A stretch of 50,176 nucleotides of DNA from Roseateles sp. (GTDB lineage: Bacteria > Pseudomonadota > Gammaproteobacteria > Burkholderiales > Burkholderiaceae_C), in contig JAEUPJ010000026.1 in assembly GCA_016790285.1 (NCBI GenBank), positions 1-50,176 of the forward strand. Direction: 5' to 3'. This document shows, piece after piece, positions 1-8,146 of this stretch (position 1 is the first letter of the stretch; every line of letters begins with the position of its first letter). A program made the translations under genes and the position numbers. Under the pieces are notes generated by a model, which saw only the letters and a program-made list of their open reading frames with translations, was not told the origin of the DNA and did no database searches.

Positions 1-141
1 CATGGAGCATCAGGCCTGCCCCGCTGCCTGCGTCCATCCAGCTGATGCACAGGAGGATCTGGATGGCGGGTCTTGACCCGCCCTACGGCGCCCTCTGCAC
101 CGAACCGTTGAACGACGGCTTTCAGGCTGTGAACTCGATGG
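1..141 (+). repeat. 141-bp end repeat, inverted copy of 49863-50003
   Basis: This stretch is the reverse complement of 49863-50003 with no indels and two differences seen by eye (positions 17 and 98). Positions 1-6 are the tail of the conserved 44-nt core of the hairpin family described at 30194-30287. Positions 7-31 are that hairpin's distal arm, whose partner arm lies outside the window. Positions 67-84 hold the near-palindrome GGCGGGTCTTGACCCGCC. A reading frame starting at 45 (MHRRIWMAGLDP) is the same in both copies but has no recognisable product, and I do not call it a gene. From 142 to 194 I see nothing beyond the exbD downstream flank. Confidence 0.85.
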
Positions 142-194
142 GGTCGGAAGGCCGCTTCGGGTCGATACCCGCCCGCCATCCCCATCTAACCCGC

Positions 195-623
195 CTACTT
201 CACGAACGCCTCATTCCCCAGCACACCCATGTTCACGACCCCGCTGCGCTGAGCGGTGGCCATGACGTGTGCGACGCGGCCGTAGTCGACGAGGCGGTTG
301 GGTTGGATCTGCACTTGCGGCTGCGTCGCTGCCGGGCCGGTGCCGATGTCGCGCAACCGGGCTTCGAGTGCGTCGCTGTTGGCCAGTGGCTGCCCGTCCC
401 AGGACAGCGCACCGTCGAAGTCGATGCCGACCCGGTGCACCACCGGCACCCGGTCGGGCGGCTCGCCGCCGATGGTGAGGCTCACCGAGTGCAGCTGCAT
501 CGGGAGGGTGACGATGAGCATCACCAGCAGCACCAGCATCACGTCGATCAGCGGCGTCGTGTTGAGGTCCATCAGGGGCTCGGCCCCCGCGGTGCTCGTC
601 AAACCCGTGAGCTGCATTCCCAT
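195..623 (-). CDS. exbD: ExbD/TolR-family biopolymer transport protein
   Basis: Inner-membrane protein of the ExbB-ExbD-TonB (or TolQ-TolR) proton-driven energy complex. The 142 residues fit the family. A short cytoplasmic N-terminus is followed by one transmembrane segment at about residues 25-41 that carries the conserved aspartate (D27 in TTPLIDVMLVLL). A periplasmic domain follows and ends in VLGNEAFVK. The chosen ATG has a GGGGAG ribosome site a few bases upstream. No exbB or tonB lies next to it: the upstream neighbour is an unrelated hypothetical gene, so this copy is isolated here. It could help energise the TonB-dependent receptor at 27394, but nothing in the sequence links them. The family call is secure; the exact partner is not. 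Confidence 0.9.
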   Translation of the reverse strand: MGMQLTGLTSTAGAEPLMDLNTTPLIDVMLVLLVMLIVTLPMQLHSVSLTIGGEPPDRVPVVHRVGIDFDGALSWDGQPLANSDALEARLRDIGTGPAATQPQVQIQPNRLVDYGRVAHVMATAQRSGVVNMGVLGNEAFVK

Positions 624-850
624 GGTGCTCTCCCCGTTTCAAGGTCGTTGAAGAAAGGTGGTGCTGAACGCGTGCGGCCCATCATGCCGATTCCGCCAGC
701 CAGCGCAATGGGCAATGGGCGCCTGTAGGTTTCGCCCTACGCCATCACCCGGCGTCCTGCCCCTGCACCGCCGCAGCGACCCCGCCTACATTGGATTCAT
801 CGCGAGCCCGCATGGCTGCACTGACCTGCAGCTGGATGGGCAGACCGATG

Positions 851-888
851 GAAGGCCCGGCGCTCCGAACGCCGGGCCTTCACTTTTT
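851..888 (+). terminator. Rho-independent terminator
   Basis: A perfect 12-bp stem (GAAGGCCCGGCG at 851-862 and its complement at 870-881) with a 7-base loop is followed by CACTTTTTG. The T-run lies on the plus-strand side, so it would end a rightward transcript, although no rightward gene precedes it. For the leftward gene ending at 897 the hairpin lies just past the stop but has no T-run on that strand. The remaining sequence from 624 to 850 holds no gene that I can support. Confidence 0.7.
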
Positions 889-896
889 GTGCGCGT

Positions 897-1544
897 TCAG
901 CGCTGCTGCAGCAAGGCCTTGGCGGCCTCCACGCGCAGGGCCAGCGGCGCGGCCTCGTCGTTGAGCACGCGTTGCAGGAAGGCGCGCGGGTCCAGGTCGG
1001 CGCCGGCTGCCGGCGCCGCGGCGACAGCCGGGGTCGCGGGCTGCAGCAGCTGCAGCGCCGCGTCCAGCGCGGCGGGCGTTGTGGGCGCCAGCCGGGCGAG
1101 CAGGTCGGCCTGGCCGTCGCGGCCGGGTTCGATGTCCAGCCAGGGTGTGTCGGCAAAGACGGGTGCCAGGTCGGGCGCGACAAAGGCCGACCAGTTGCCG
1201 GTGGCCGGGTCCTGCGCGGGCACGTCGGGGCGCGGGCCGTCGGCGCGGGTGCGCACGCGCGCCGGTGCCAGCGTCGGCAGGTAGCGGTCCTGCAGCCGGG
1301 CGAGGAACGCGGCTGCGCGCGCGACCGGCACGGGGTGCTGCAGCGAGAACCACAGCTGCAGCGCGTCGGTGCCGGACACGGCGATCGCCGGCGCGGGCAG
1401 GGCCAGCTCGGCCTGCACGGCCCGCCACACCACGCCCAGGGCGTCCCAGTCGGCCGGGGCGGCGACTTCCAGCAGCAGCGACTGCGTGCTGCCGGGCGGG
1501 GGCGGTGGGTACAGGCGGTGGAGTTCGGCGGCGAGACGGCTCAT
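897..1544 (-). CDS. Hypothetical protein, function unknown
   Basis: A 215-residue product without signal peptide or membrane segments, so probably cytoplasmic. I recognise no domain. The N-terminal two thirds is a mixed, globular-looking region (RLYPPPPPGS near the start, then LWFSLQHPVP and FLARLQDRYLP). An alanine/proline-rich stretch near residue 170 leads to a helical tail (FLQRVLNDEAAPLALRVEAAKALLQQR region) that looks like a small conserved module. Codon use and GC match its neighbours, and the frame is open throughout, which supports a real gene. It is followed at 851-888 by a hairpin. It may be a conserved betaproteobacterial hypothetical; no function is proposed. Confidence 0.6.
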   Translation of the reverse strand: MSRLAAELHRLYPPPPPGSTQSLLLEVAAPADWDALGVVWRAVQAELALPAPAIAVSGTDALQLWFSLQHPVPVARAAAFLARLQDRYLPTLAPARVRTRADGPRPDVPAQDPATGNWSAFVAPDLAPVFADTPWLDIEPGRDGQADLLARLAPTTPAALDAALQLLQPATPAVAAAPAAGADLDPRAFLQRVLNDEAAPLALRVEAAKALLQQR

Positions 1545-1602
1545 GGCGCGGCGAATCTACTACGCGCCGCGCCGGCCCGCCTGGGCCCGCCGTGGTGCCG
1601 GG

Positions 1603-1800
1603 CTACTTGCGCCGGATGAACCTCACCGCGACGAGCACCCCCAGCGCCAGGCCCACCAGCGGCCAGCTGCCGGGTTCGGGCGTCGGGCACGGGGGCGTGC
1701 CCTGCACACCGCAGTTGGCAGCCTGGGCGCTGGCCAGCATGGGGGCGAGGGTGAGCGCCGCGACGGCCGCGCGGGCGGCCAGGGTGGACAGTCGGGTCAT
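1603..1800 (-). CDS. Very short PEP-CTERM-like exported protein
   Basis: A 65-residue product. The start at 1800 is chosen because AAGGAGA lies just upstream and the encoded N-terminus (MTRLSTLAARAAVAALTLAP) is a good signal peptide ending near ASAQA at residue 27. The C-terminus has the layout of an exosortase sorting signal: TPEPGSWPL, a hydrophobic segment, then the basic tail RFIRRK. Only about a dozen residues, with two cysteines, lie between signal peptide and PEP motif, so the mature part is tiny. Known family biology: PEP-CTERM tails are cleaved by exosortase and link proteins to exopolysaccharide export. No exosortase gene is in the window. The 284 bp from 1801 to 2084 hold nothing else that I can identify. 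Confidence 0.7.
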   Translation of the reverse strand: MTRLSTLAARAAVAALTLAPMLASAQAANCGVQGTPPCPTPEPGSWPLVGLALGVLVAVRFIRRK

Positions 1801-2084
1801 GGGGTTCTCCTTGCCGGAACACCTCCGGTCAATGAGCTTGGGCGGTCGAGGGCGCGGTTTCAAATGCGGATGGCCCTGCGAACGGGTGGCGGCCCCGTGG
1901 ATGAGGGGGCGGCGCGCTACCCCGTGACGATGCCCGCATGGCCCCCGGCGATCGTGCCCCCGCCGCCACGGGGCAACCGCCAATCCTGAGGCGGTGGCCG
2001 CCGAAGAAAAATCGCGCCACCCCGTCATGCCGGCGCCGGCCCGATCGTCATGGGGTTCCCTCACTCACTGAAAGGACCCCTGCC

Positions 2085-2438
2085 ATGCCTTCCTATCTGC
2101 TGCTGCTGCACGAGAACCCCGCCCGGAGCGCCGCCCTCAGCGCGGCCGAGCTGCAGGACATCATCCACGCCCACCAGGCCTGGGCCGAGCGCCTGGCCGC
2201 GGCGGGCGCCCTGCTCGGCGGCGAGAAGCTCACCGACGACGGCGGGCGCCGCCTGCACTTCGAGGGCGACCGGCCCGTGGCCAGTGACGGGCCCTATGCC
2301 GAGGCGCATGACGTCGTCGGCGGCTACTACCTGCTGAAGGCGGCCGACATGGCCGCCGCCGAGGCGCTGGCCGCCGGCTGCCCGCACCGGCAGGCGGGCC
2401 AGTGGATCGAGCTCCGCCAGGTCGAGGACCTTGGCTGA
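2085..2438 (+). CDS. YCII-related (DGPF) domain protein
   Basis: A 117-residue cytoplasmic protein of the YCII/DGPF family. It begins MPSYLLLLHENP, has the signature SDGPYAEAHDVVGGYYLL near residues 65-82 and ends with a Glu/Leu-rich strand (QWIELRQVEDLG). The ATG at 2085 fits the family N-terminus; GAAAGGA upstream is a moderate ribosome site. It overlaps the following sigma-factor gene by 8 bp, so the two are translationally coupled. DGPF proteins are the standard genomic partner of ECF42 sigma factors; their biochemical role is unsettled. No anti-sigma factor is nearby, as is usual for this group. Confidence 0.88.
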   Translation: MPSYLLLLHENPARSAALSAAELQDIIHAHQAWAERLAAAGALLGGEKLTDDGGRRLHFEGDRPVASDGPYAEAHDVVGGYYLLKAADMAAAEALAAGCPHRQAGQWIELRQVEDLG

Positions 2439-3744
2439 CGCCGCCGCCGTCCTCGGCCCGCTGCTGGCGCGCGAGCAGCGGCGCGTCGTGGCGCTGCTGG
2501 CCCGCCAGCTCGGCCTGGCGGAGCTGGCCCTGGCGGAAGACGCCGTGCAGACCGCCGCGCTGCGCGCCCTGGAGCGCTGGCCGCGGGACGGCACGCCCGA
2601 GCGCCCCGCGGCCTGGCTCTACCAGGTCGCCCGGCACTGGGCGCTGGACCAGCTGCGCACCGCGGGCCGGCACGTTTCGCTGCCGGACGACGACGCCGGG
2701 CTGCTGCCGCCCCTGCCGCCGCCCACGGGCCGCTTCGCGGGCGAGCTGGACGACGACGAGCTGGCCCTGCTCTTCGCGGCCTGCCACCCCGCGCTGCCGC
2801 CCGCCACGCAGGTGCTGCTGGCCCTGCGCAGCGGCGCGGGGCTGACCCTGGCGCAGCTGGCGCCGCTGCTCTTCACGCACGAGGCTGCCCTTGCCCAGCG
2901 CCTGGCCCGCGCGCGGCGGCGCCTGGCGGGCGAAGCCGTGGCCCTGCCGGCCGGGGCCGAACTCGCGCCGCGCCGCGAGGCGGTGCTCACCGCGCTGGCG
3001 CTGGCCTTCCACCAGGGCCAGCTCGCCGCGGGGCGGGCGGGCGCACCGGCCTCGCCCGATGCCGCCCCGGCGCACGAGGCCTGCTGGGAAGCCATCCGGC
3101 TGGCCCGCGCGCTGGCCGCCCACCCGGCCGTGGCGGCCCCCGAGGCCGATGCGCTCGCGGCCCTGTTGCTGCTGCACGGCGCGCGGCTCAGCGGCCGCAT
3201 CGACGACCACGGCGACCCCATACCGCTGGCCGGCCAGCCGCGCGAGCGCTGGGACGCCGGCATGATCCGCCTCGGCCTGGCGCACCTGCAGGCCTCGCAG
3301 CGCGGCGCGGCGCTGAGCCGCTGGCACCTGCAGGCGGGCATCGCGGCCGAGCACGCGATGGCGCCGCGACCCGAGGCCACGCGCTGGCCGGTCATCGTGC
3401 GCTACTACGAGATGCTGCTGGCGCTGGACCCGTCCGACGCGCCGCGCCTGGGCCACGCCATCGCGCTGGCCGAGGCCGGCCAGCCCGGCCCCGCGCGCGA
3501 GCGGCTGCTGGCCCTGCTGCCCACGCTGCCCGCGGCCTTGCGCGCGCACGGCCTGGCGGCGCTGTCGCGCGCCGCCGAACACGAAGGCGCGCTGGCCGAC
3601 GCCTCAACCTGGCTCGCGCAGGCCGTGGCCCACGCGCCCGACGCGGCCCAGGCCCGCGTCCTGCAGGCGCGGCTGCAGCGGCTGCAGGCCCACGGCCCCG
3701 GCCTCAGGGCCGTTGGTCCAGCCGCAGCACCGGGTAGAGGTTGA
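2431..3744 (+). CDS. ECF42-type RNA polymerase sigma factor with C-terminal extension
   Basis: A 437-residue ECF sigma factor, about twice the length of a minimal ECF. The N-terminal ~175 residues contain region 2 (ERPAAWLYQVARHWALDQLR, about residues 57-76) and region 4 (near 125-170). The long helical C-terminal part (about 185-425) is the TPR-like, DUF6596-type domain typical of ECF42. The start is TTG at 2431, overlapping the stop of the DGPF gene; no ATG fits better. ECF42 factors are thought to be controlled through their own C-terminal domain rather than an anti-sigma factor, and often act on nearby DGPF genes. The last 41 bp overlap the convergent peptidase gene. The extreme C-terminus (AVGPAAAPGRG) looks like read-through of that overlap. 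Confidence 0.88.
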   Translation: MADAAAVLGPLLAREQRRVVALLARQLGLAELALAEDAVQTAALRALERWPRDGTPERPAAWLYQVARHWALDQLRTAGRHVSLPDDDAGLLPPLPPPTGRFAGELDDDELALLFAACHPALPPATQVLLALRSGAGLTLAQLAPLLFTHEAALAQRLARARRRLAGEAVALPAGAELAPRREAVLTALALAFHQGQLAAGRAGAPASPDAAPAHEACWEAIRLARALAAHPAVAAPEADALAALLLLHGARLSGRIDDHGDPIPLAGQPRERWDAGMIRLGLAHLQASQRGAALSRWHLQAGIAAEHAMAPRPEATRWPVIVRYYEMLLALDPSDAPRLGHAIALAEAGQPGPARERLLALLPTLPAALRAHGLAALSRAAEHEGALADASTWLAQAVAHAPDAAQARVLQARLQRLQAHGPGLRAVGPAAAPGRG

Positions 3745-5440
3745 GCCGCTCGTCCCAGCTCGCGTGGCGGCGGTGGAAGAAGGCCAGCCGGGCCGCCGGG
3801 CTGGCCGCGAAGGCAGCGTCATCGCGCAGCCGGGCGGCGAAGGCCTCGCGCAGCGCGGGGCTGGCGGCAAGCTGCTCGCGCGCCACCTGCTCGGCGACAT
3901 AGGGCTCCATGTACTCCTTGGTCTCGAAGGCCGTGGCGAAGCGGCCCCAGGCGGCCAGGGAGTCGGGCGCGTCGGGCTCCAGCAGGTGCATGGCCAGCGC
4001 GGCCAGGGGCTGCGCGATGGGCACGAAGAGGCTCCCCGCCGGCACGTCGCGCGGCTCGTCGCGCCAGTCGCCGTTGAGGGTCACGCGTTGCCGGCCTTCG
4101 GTCGTCGCGGCGTCGGCCTTCACGCCCGTGGCGCGAAAGACCTGGGCCGGCACCGCGCTGCGGGCCTGCACCAGCCGCTCGAAGCGCACGCCGTGCTGCG
4201 CGAGCTTCTCGCCCACCCAGGCGGCATGCTCGGCGGGCACCACGTAGCCCGCGCCGGGCGCACGCCGCACGCGGTCGGGCTCGATGCGCTCGCGCAGCGG
4301 CAGCCGCCACACCTCGGGCCGGGTCTCGTCGTAGCGCGTCATCAGCGCGCCGGAGATGTCGCTGGGCGTGCGCGTGTAGGCATAGCCGCGGAAGTCGATC
4401 TCGCGTGCCTCGTCCAGGGTGCGCCACGTCAGCGGCACTTCGGCGGGCGGCCGGGCATCGGCGGCGTGGGCGGCCAGCAACCAGCCGCGGCCGTGGCGGG
4501 CGACCTGCTCGAGCACCGCGTCCACCGTCTGGCGCGTGACGCTCACGCGGTGCGGGTAGGGGCGCCAGCTGTGGGTCTCCACCAGCATCCCGAGGCGGTT
4601 GCGCAGCAGGAAGTAGCCGTGCGAGAAGCGCGGCGTGGGCACGTTGTCTTTGAAGCCGCTGGCCGGGTTGTCGCTCTCCACGAACGACGGGTAGAAGGGC
4701 AGCGGCAGCGCGCCCTGCCCGGCCAGCGCGGCGATGACGCCGTCGCGCCAGGTGGTGCCGGCCGTGCGCAGCGCGGGGTCGCCGGCGTGCACGGGCTCCA
4801 CCATCACGGCGATGTCGTGCTCGAACTGCGCGCCGTCGGTCGTGTGCAGGTCCACCATGGTCAGCGGGTCCCAGGCGCGCACCAGTGCCAGCATGGCCTG
4901 CATCTCGGGGGCGTCGGCCTTGACGTAGTCGCGGTTGAGGTTGAGGTTCTGGGCGGTGGTGCGCCAGCCCATCTGCTCGGGGCCGCGCTGGTTGGGGCGG
5001 TTCCAGGCGCCGAAGCGCTCATGGCCGTCGACATTGAAGACCGGCACGAACACGAGCACCTGGTGGCGCAGCGCGCCGGGCCGCGCGAGCTGCTCGCGCA
5101 GCGCGAGGAAGCCCGCGTCCTTGCCTTCGATCTCGCCGGCATGGATGCCGCCCTGGATGAGCGTGACCGGCAGCCCCGCGCGGCGCGCCGCCTCGGGCGT
5201 GAGTGCGCCGGACTGGCTGGCCACCAGCGCCCACATCGGGCGACCCTGCGGCGTGCGGCCGAACGCCGTGCAGCGCACCGCGCGCGGGTGGGTGCGGGCG
5301 AAGTCGTGGCACAGGCGGCCGACTTCCTCGTAGCGGCCGGTCTGCAGGAAGCCGCTGCGCTCGGCGTGCGTCGTGAGCGGGGGCGCGGCGGTGGCCGAGA
5401 GGCCGACCAGGGCCAGGGCCAGGAGCGGGAGTCGGAGCAT
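3704..5440 (-). CDS. Secreted M14-family zinc carboxypeptidase
   Basis: A 578-residue exported metallopeptidase. The N-terminal ~18 residues are a signal peptide (MLRLPLLALALVGLSATA). Zinc ligands of the M14 family are visible: H100 and E103 in GGIHAGEIEGKD, and H199 in MVDLHTTDG. E288 in LGMLVETHSW is the likely general base. The NLNLNRDY stretch (residues 165-172) is a typical M14 substrate-site region. The C-terminal ~250 residues form an extra domain without a clear assignment. The enzyme would trim C-terminal residues of peptides in the periplasm or medium. It converges on the ECF42 gene with a 41-bp tail overlap, so no room is left for a dedicated terminator. Confidence 0.88.
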   Translation of the reverse strand: MLRLPLLALALVGLSATAAPPLTTHAERSGFLQTGRYEEVGRLCHDFARTHPRAVRCTAFGRTPQGRPMWALVASQSGALTPEAARRAGLPVTLIQGGIHAGEIEGKDAGFLALREQLARPGALRHQVLVFVPVFNVDGHERFGAWNRPNQRGPEQMGWRTTAQNLNLNRDYVKADAPEMQAMLALVRAWDPLTMVDLHTTDGAQFEHDIAVMVEPVHAGDPALRTAGTTWRDGVIAALAGQGALPLPFYPSFVESDNPASGFKDNVPTPRFSHGYFLLRNRLGMLVETHSWRPYPHRVSVTRQTVDAVLEQVARHGRGWLLAAHAADARPPAEVPLTWRTLDEAREIDFRGYAYTRTPSDISGALMTRYDETRPEVWRLPLRERIEPDRVRRAPGAGYVVPAEHAAWVGEKLAQHGVRFERLVQARSAVPAQVFRATGVKADAATTEGRQRVTLNGDWRDEPRDVPAGSLFVPIAQPLAALAMHLLEPDAPDSLAAWGRFATAFETKEYMEPYVAEQVAREQLAASPALREAFAARLRDDAAFAASPAARLAFFHRRHASWDERLNLYPVLRLDQRP

Positions 5441-5537
5441 GGTGAGGGGGGCAGGTCAGCGAAGCCCCGGATTATTCGGGCGGCTGCTGCCAGCGCGTGT
5501 CAGCCGGCGCGGGCGGGTTCGCGCGGCCGTGCGGCCT

Positions 5538-8060
5538 TCAGAACTCGCCGCCCGAGAAGCGCGTGTCGGGCAGCTGCAGCATGCTGCGCAGCTGCAGCCG
5601 CGTGGACGGCCAGTTCTGCGGCGGCGAGTTGACCGAGTCCAGGTGCGCCTCGCGCGCCGCGGCCAGGCCCTTGCGGTGGGCCAGCTCGACGAAGGCCTGC
5701 GTGGCATCCCGCGGCAGCGCCTGCGCAAACAGGAAACCCTGGCCGAGCGCGCAGCCCATCTCGGCCAGCACGTGCTGCTGCTCGGCCGTCTCGATGCCTT
5801 CGGCCACAGTGTGCAGGCCCAGGGCCTGGGCCAGGTCGTGGATGGCCGACACGATGGCGCGCGCCTTCTGGCCCACGCGCGGGTTGTCCAGGTCGGCGAT
5901 GAAGGCGCGGTCGATCTTGAGCTGGTCCAGCGGCAGCCGGCGCAGGTAGGCCAGCGACGAGAAGCCCGTGCCGAAGTCGTCCAGCGCGATGCGCACGCCC
6001 AGGGCGCGCAGCCGCGTGAGCAGGTCGATGGCGCGGTGGTTGTCCTGCAGGAGGGCAGATTCGGTGAGTTCGATCTCCAGCCGGTCCGCGCGCAGGCCGC
6101 TGCGCTCCAGCGCCTCCAGCACGTGCAGCTCCAGCGGGCTGCGCTCGAACTGGTGGGCCGACACGTTCACGGCCACGCGCAGCGTGCCGGGCCAGCGGGC
6201 GGCGTCTCGGCAGGACACCAGCAGCGCCCAGGCGCCCATGGCGACGATGAGTCCGCTCTCCTCGGCCAGCGGTATGAAGACCGACGGCGGCACCAGGCCC
6301 CGCGTGGGGTGGCGCCAGCGCATCAGCGCCTCGAAGCCCAGCAGCTGGCCGCTGGCCAGCTCGATCTGGGGCTGGTAGTGCATCTCCAATTGACCCGTGT
6401 CCAGCGCCAGGCGCAGGTCGGCCAGCAGCGCCAGGCGCTCCTGCGCCTCCTGCTGCAAGCTGGGCTCGTAGAGCATGAGCCGGTCCCGGCCGGCGGCCTT
6501 GGCCGCGTGCAGGGCCAGGTCGGCCGCGCGCAGCAGCGGGTCGGGCGCCTGGGCGTGGCGAGGCGCGCAGGCCGCACCGATGCTGGCGCGCACGTCGATC
6601 TCGTGGCCGTCGATGACGACCGGCACGCGCAGCGCCGTGCGCAGCTGCTTGCCCAGGCGCTGGATGGCTTCCGTGCTCAGCTCGTCGCGCAGCAGCACGG
6701 CGAACTCGTCGGCGCCGAGCCGCGCGACCAGGTCGCCCGTGCCGCGGCGTGCGGCCAGGCTGTCGGCCAGGCGCTCGCCCACGGTCGCCAGCAGGTGGTC
6801 GCCCGCCGCATGGCCCAGGGTGTCGTTGACCTGCTTGAAACAGTCCAGGTCCAGCAGCAGCACGGTGCAGGGCGCCACGGGGCCGCCGCCGCCCAGCAGC
6901 AGCGCCAGGCGGCGCTGGAACTGGTGCCGGTTGGCCAGGCCCGTGACGGCGTCCTGGTCGGCCATGCGCAGCAGCTCGCGTTCGCGTTCGCGCACCTCGC
7001 TCACGTCGGTGCCCACGCCGCGCCAGCCGTCGCCGTCCAGCGGCCCGCCGCTGAGCGACCACCAGACATCGTCCTCGCCGAGGTGCAGGTGCAGGTCGTG
7101 GTCGCGCAGCGGCTCGGCCGCAGCCAGCGCGCTGCCCAGGCGGTCCAGGCGCTGGCGGGCATCGCCGTCGCCCGGCGGCAGGTGGCGCGCGAGCACCTCC
7201 AGCAGCGGCTGGTCGATCAGCGCCTCCACCGTCTGCCCCAGCCGCTCGGCCAGGCGCCGCGACACATGGCGCAGCCGGCCGTCGCGTCCGACCTCCCAGA
7301 GCCAGTCGCTCGCGTGTTGTTCAAAGTCGCGCAGCAGCAGCGACACCGTGAGCCGGTCGCGCGCGGCGGCGTGCTGCGCGTGCCGGCCCTGCAGGAACAG
7401 GCGCGCGTTGACGAGGGCCGCCAGCATCAGCACCACGGTGAAAAGCGGCAGCAGCGGCAGCAGCCCGTTCATCCAGTCCAGCGGGTGCAGCACGATGCCC
7501 ACGGCCAGCGTTCCGCAGGAGGCGAGCACCCAGGCCAGCGACACGGCCGGCAGCAAGGCGAACATCCAGGCAGCGGTTGCGATCGCGCCCGCCAGGCCGG
7601 CCACGAGCGGCGCCTGCAGCGGCGGGGGGATGAGCTGCGCCGCCTGCAGCACGAGCACCGCATCCAGCACGCCGCCGACGAAGAGATCCAGCGCCAGCAG
7701 CAGGCCGGCGCGCACGCCGCGCAGCGGGGCGCTGGCCGTGCGGTACTGGCGCTCGTGCCACCAGAGCGCGAAATTGAAGCTGTTGAGCACCACCAGCGCG
7801 ATCAGCGTGGGGCCGAAGGGGGTCAGGTCGGTACCGGCGGGCAGTGCGGCGAACAACATCGCCACCGCAATGGCCGTGGCGATGGCCGAGGTGGGCAGCT
7901 GGTCGACGATGGCGCGCCACTGGTCGTCGCGCAGCCGGGCGACGTCCTCGGGGCGGTCGCCGGGCACCTGCCAGGCAGCGGCGACGAGCCCGCGCAGGCC
8001 GGCCAGCGGCCGCCAGCCGGGCGCTGTGGAGAGGGCGAGAGTGGACACAGGCTCGGCCAT
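5538..8060 (-). CDS. Membrane-bound GGDEF-EAL cyclic-di-GMP protein with degenerate GADEF
   Basis: An 840-residue protein of the inner membrane. The N-terminal ~220 residues contain about five or six hydrophobic helices. A PAS-like sensor (around 235-345, with WLWEVGRDGRLRHVS) leads to the GGDEF domain (about 365-525). There the signature reads ARLGADEF, so the second glycine is alanine, while the upstream DLDCFKQVND is normal. The EAL domain (about 545-790) has intact motifs: FEALMRW, VNVSAHQF, DDFGTGFSSL and EGIET. It is therefore probably an active phosphodiesterase with a weak or purely regulatory cyclase domain, degrading cyclic di-GMP. It stands alone as a transcription unit. Domain calls are secure; net activity is inferred. 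Confidence 0.92.
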   Translation of the reverse strand: MAEPVSTLALSTAPGWRPLAGLRGLVAAAWQVPGDRPEDVARLRDDQWRAIVDQLPTSAIATAIAVAMLFAALPAGTDLTPFGPTLIALVVLNSFNFALWWHERQYRTASAPLRGVRAGLLLALDLFVGGVLDAVLVLQAAQLIPPPLQAPLVAGLAGAIATAAWMFALLPAVSLAWVLASCGTLAVGIVLHPLDWMNGLLPLLPLFTVVLMLAALVNARLFLQGRHAQHAAARDRLTVSLLLRDFEQHASDWLWEVGRDGRLRHVSRRLAERLGQTVEALIDQPLLEVLARHLPPGDGDARQRLDRLGSALAAAEPLRDHDLHLHLGEDDVWWSLSGGPLDGDGWRGVGTDVSEVRERERELLRMADQDAVTGLANRHQFQRRLALLLGGGGPVAPCTVLLLDLDCFKQVNDTLGHAAGDHLLATVGERLADSLAARRGTGDLVARLGADEFAVLLRDELSTEAIQRLGKQLRTALRVPVVIDGHEIDVRASIGAACAPRHAQAPDPLLRAADLALHAAKAAGRDRLMLYEPSLQQEAQERLALLADLRLALDTGQLEMHYQPQIELASGQLLGFEALMRWRHPTRGLVPPSVFIPLAEESGLIVAMGAWALLVSCRDAARWPGTLRVAVNVSAHQFERSPLELHVLEALERSGLRADRLEIELTESALLQDNHRAIDLLTRLRALGVRIALDDFGTGFSSLAYLRRLPLDQLKIDRAFIADLDNPRVGQKARAIVSAIHDLAQALGLHTVAEGIETAEQQHVLAEMGCALGQGFLFAQALPRDATQAFVELAHRKGLAAAREAHLDSVNSPPQNWPSTRLQLRSMLQLPDTRFSGGEF

Positions 8061-8146
8061 GGCTGGCCGATGCTAGGCGGGGTCGGGGCGGCGTGGTTGT
8101 GACGCAATCCCCGATTCGGCGCGGAATCTGCGGCCGCGGGGCTGGC

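Noticed and set aside
45-728. Plus-strand open frame of 227 codons over the exbD region
   Set aside because: It is antisense to exbD, whose family motifs are clear. The first 32 codons are repeated at the right end only because the DNA repeat is shared.
3713-8102. Long plus-strand frames (639 and 909 codons) opposite the M14 and GGDEF-EAL genes
   Set aside because: Composition is His/Arg/Gln/Gly-rich without domains, the usual shadow of a high-GC gene on the other strand.
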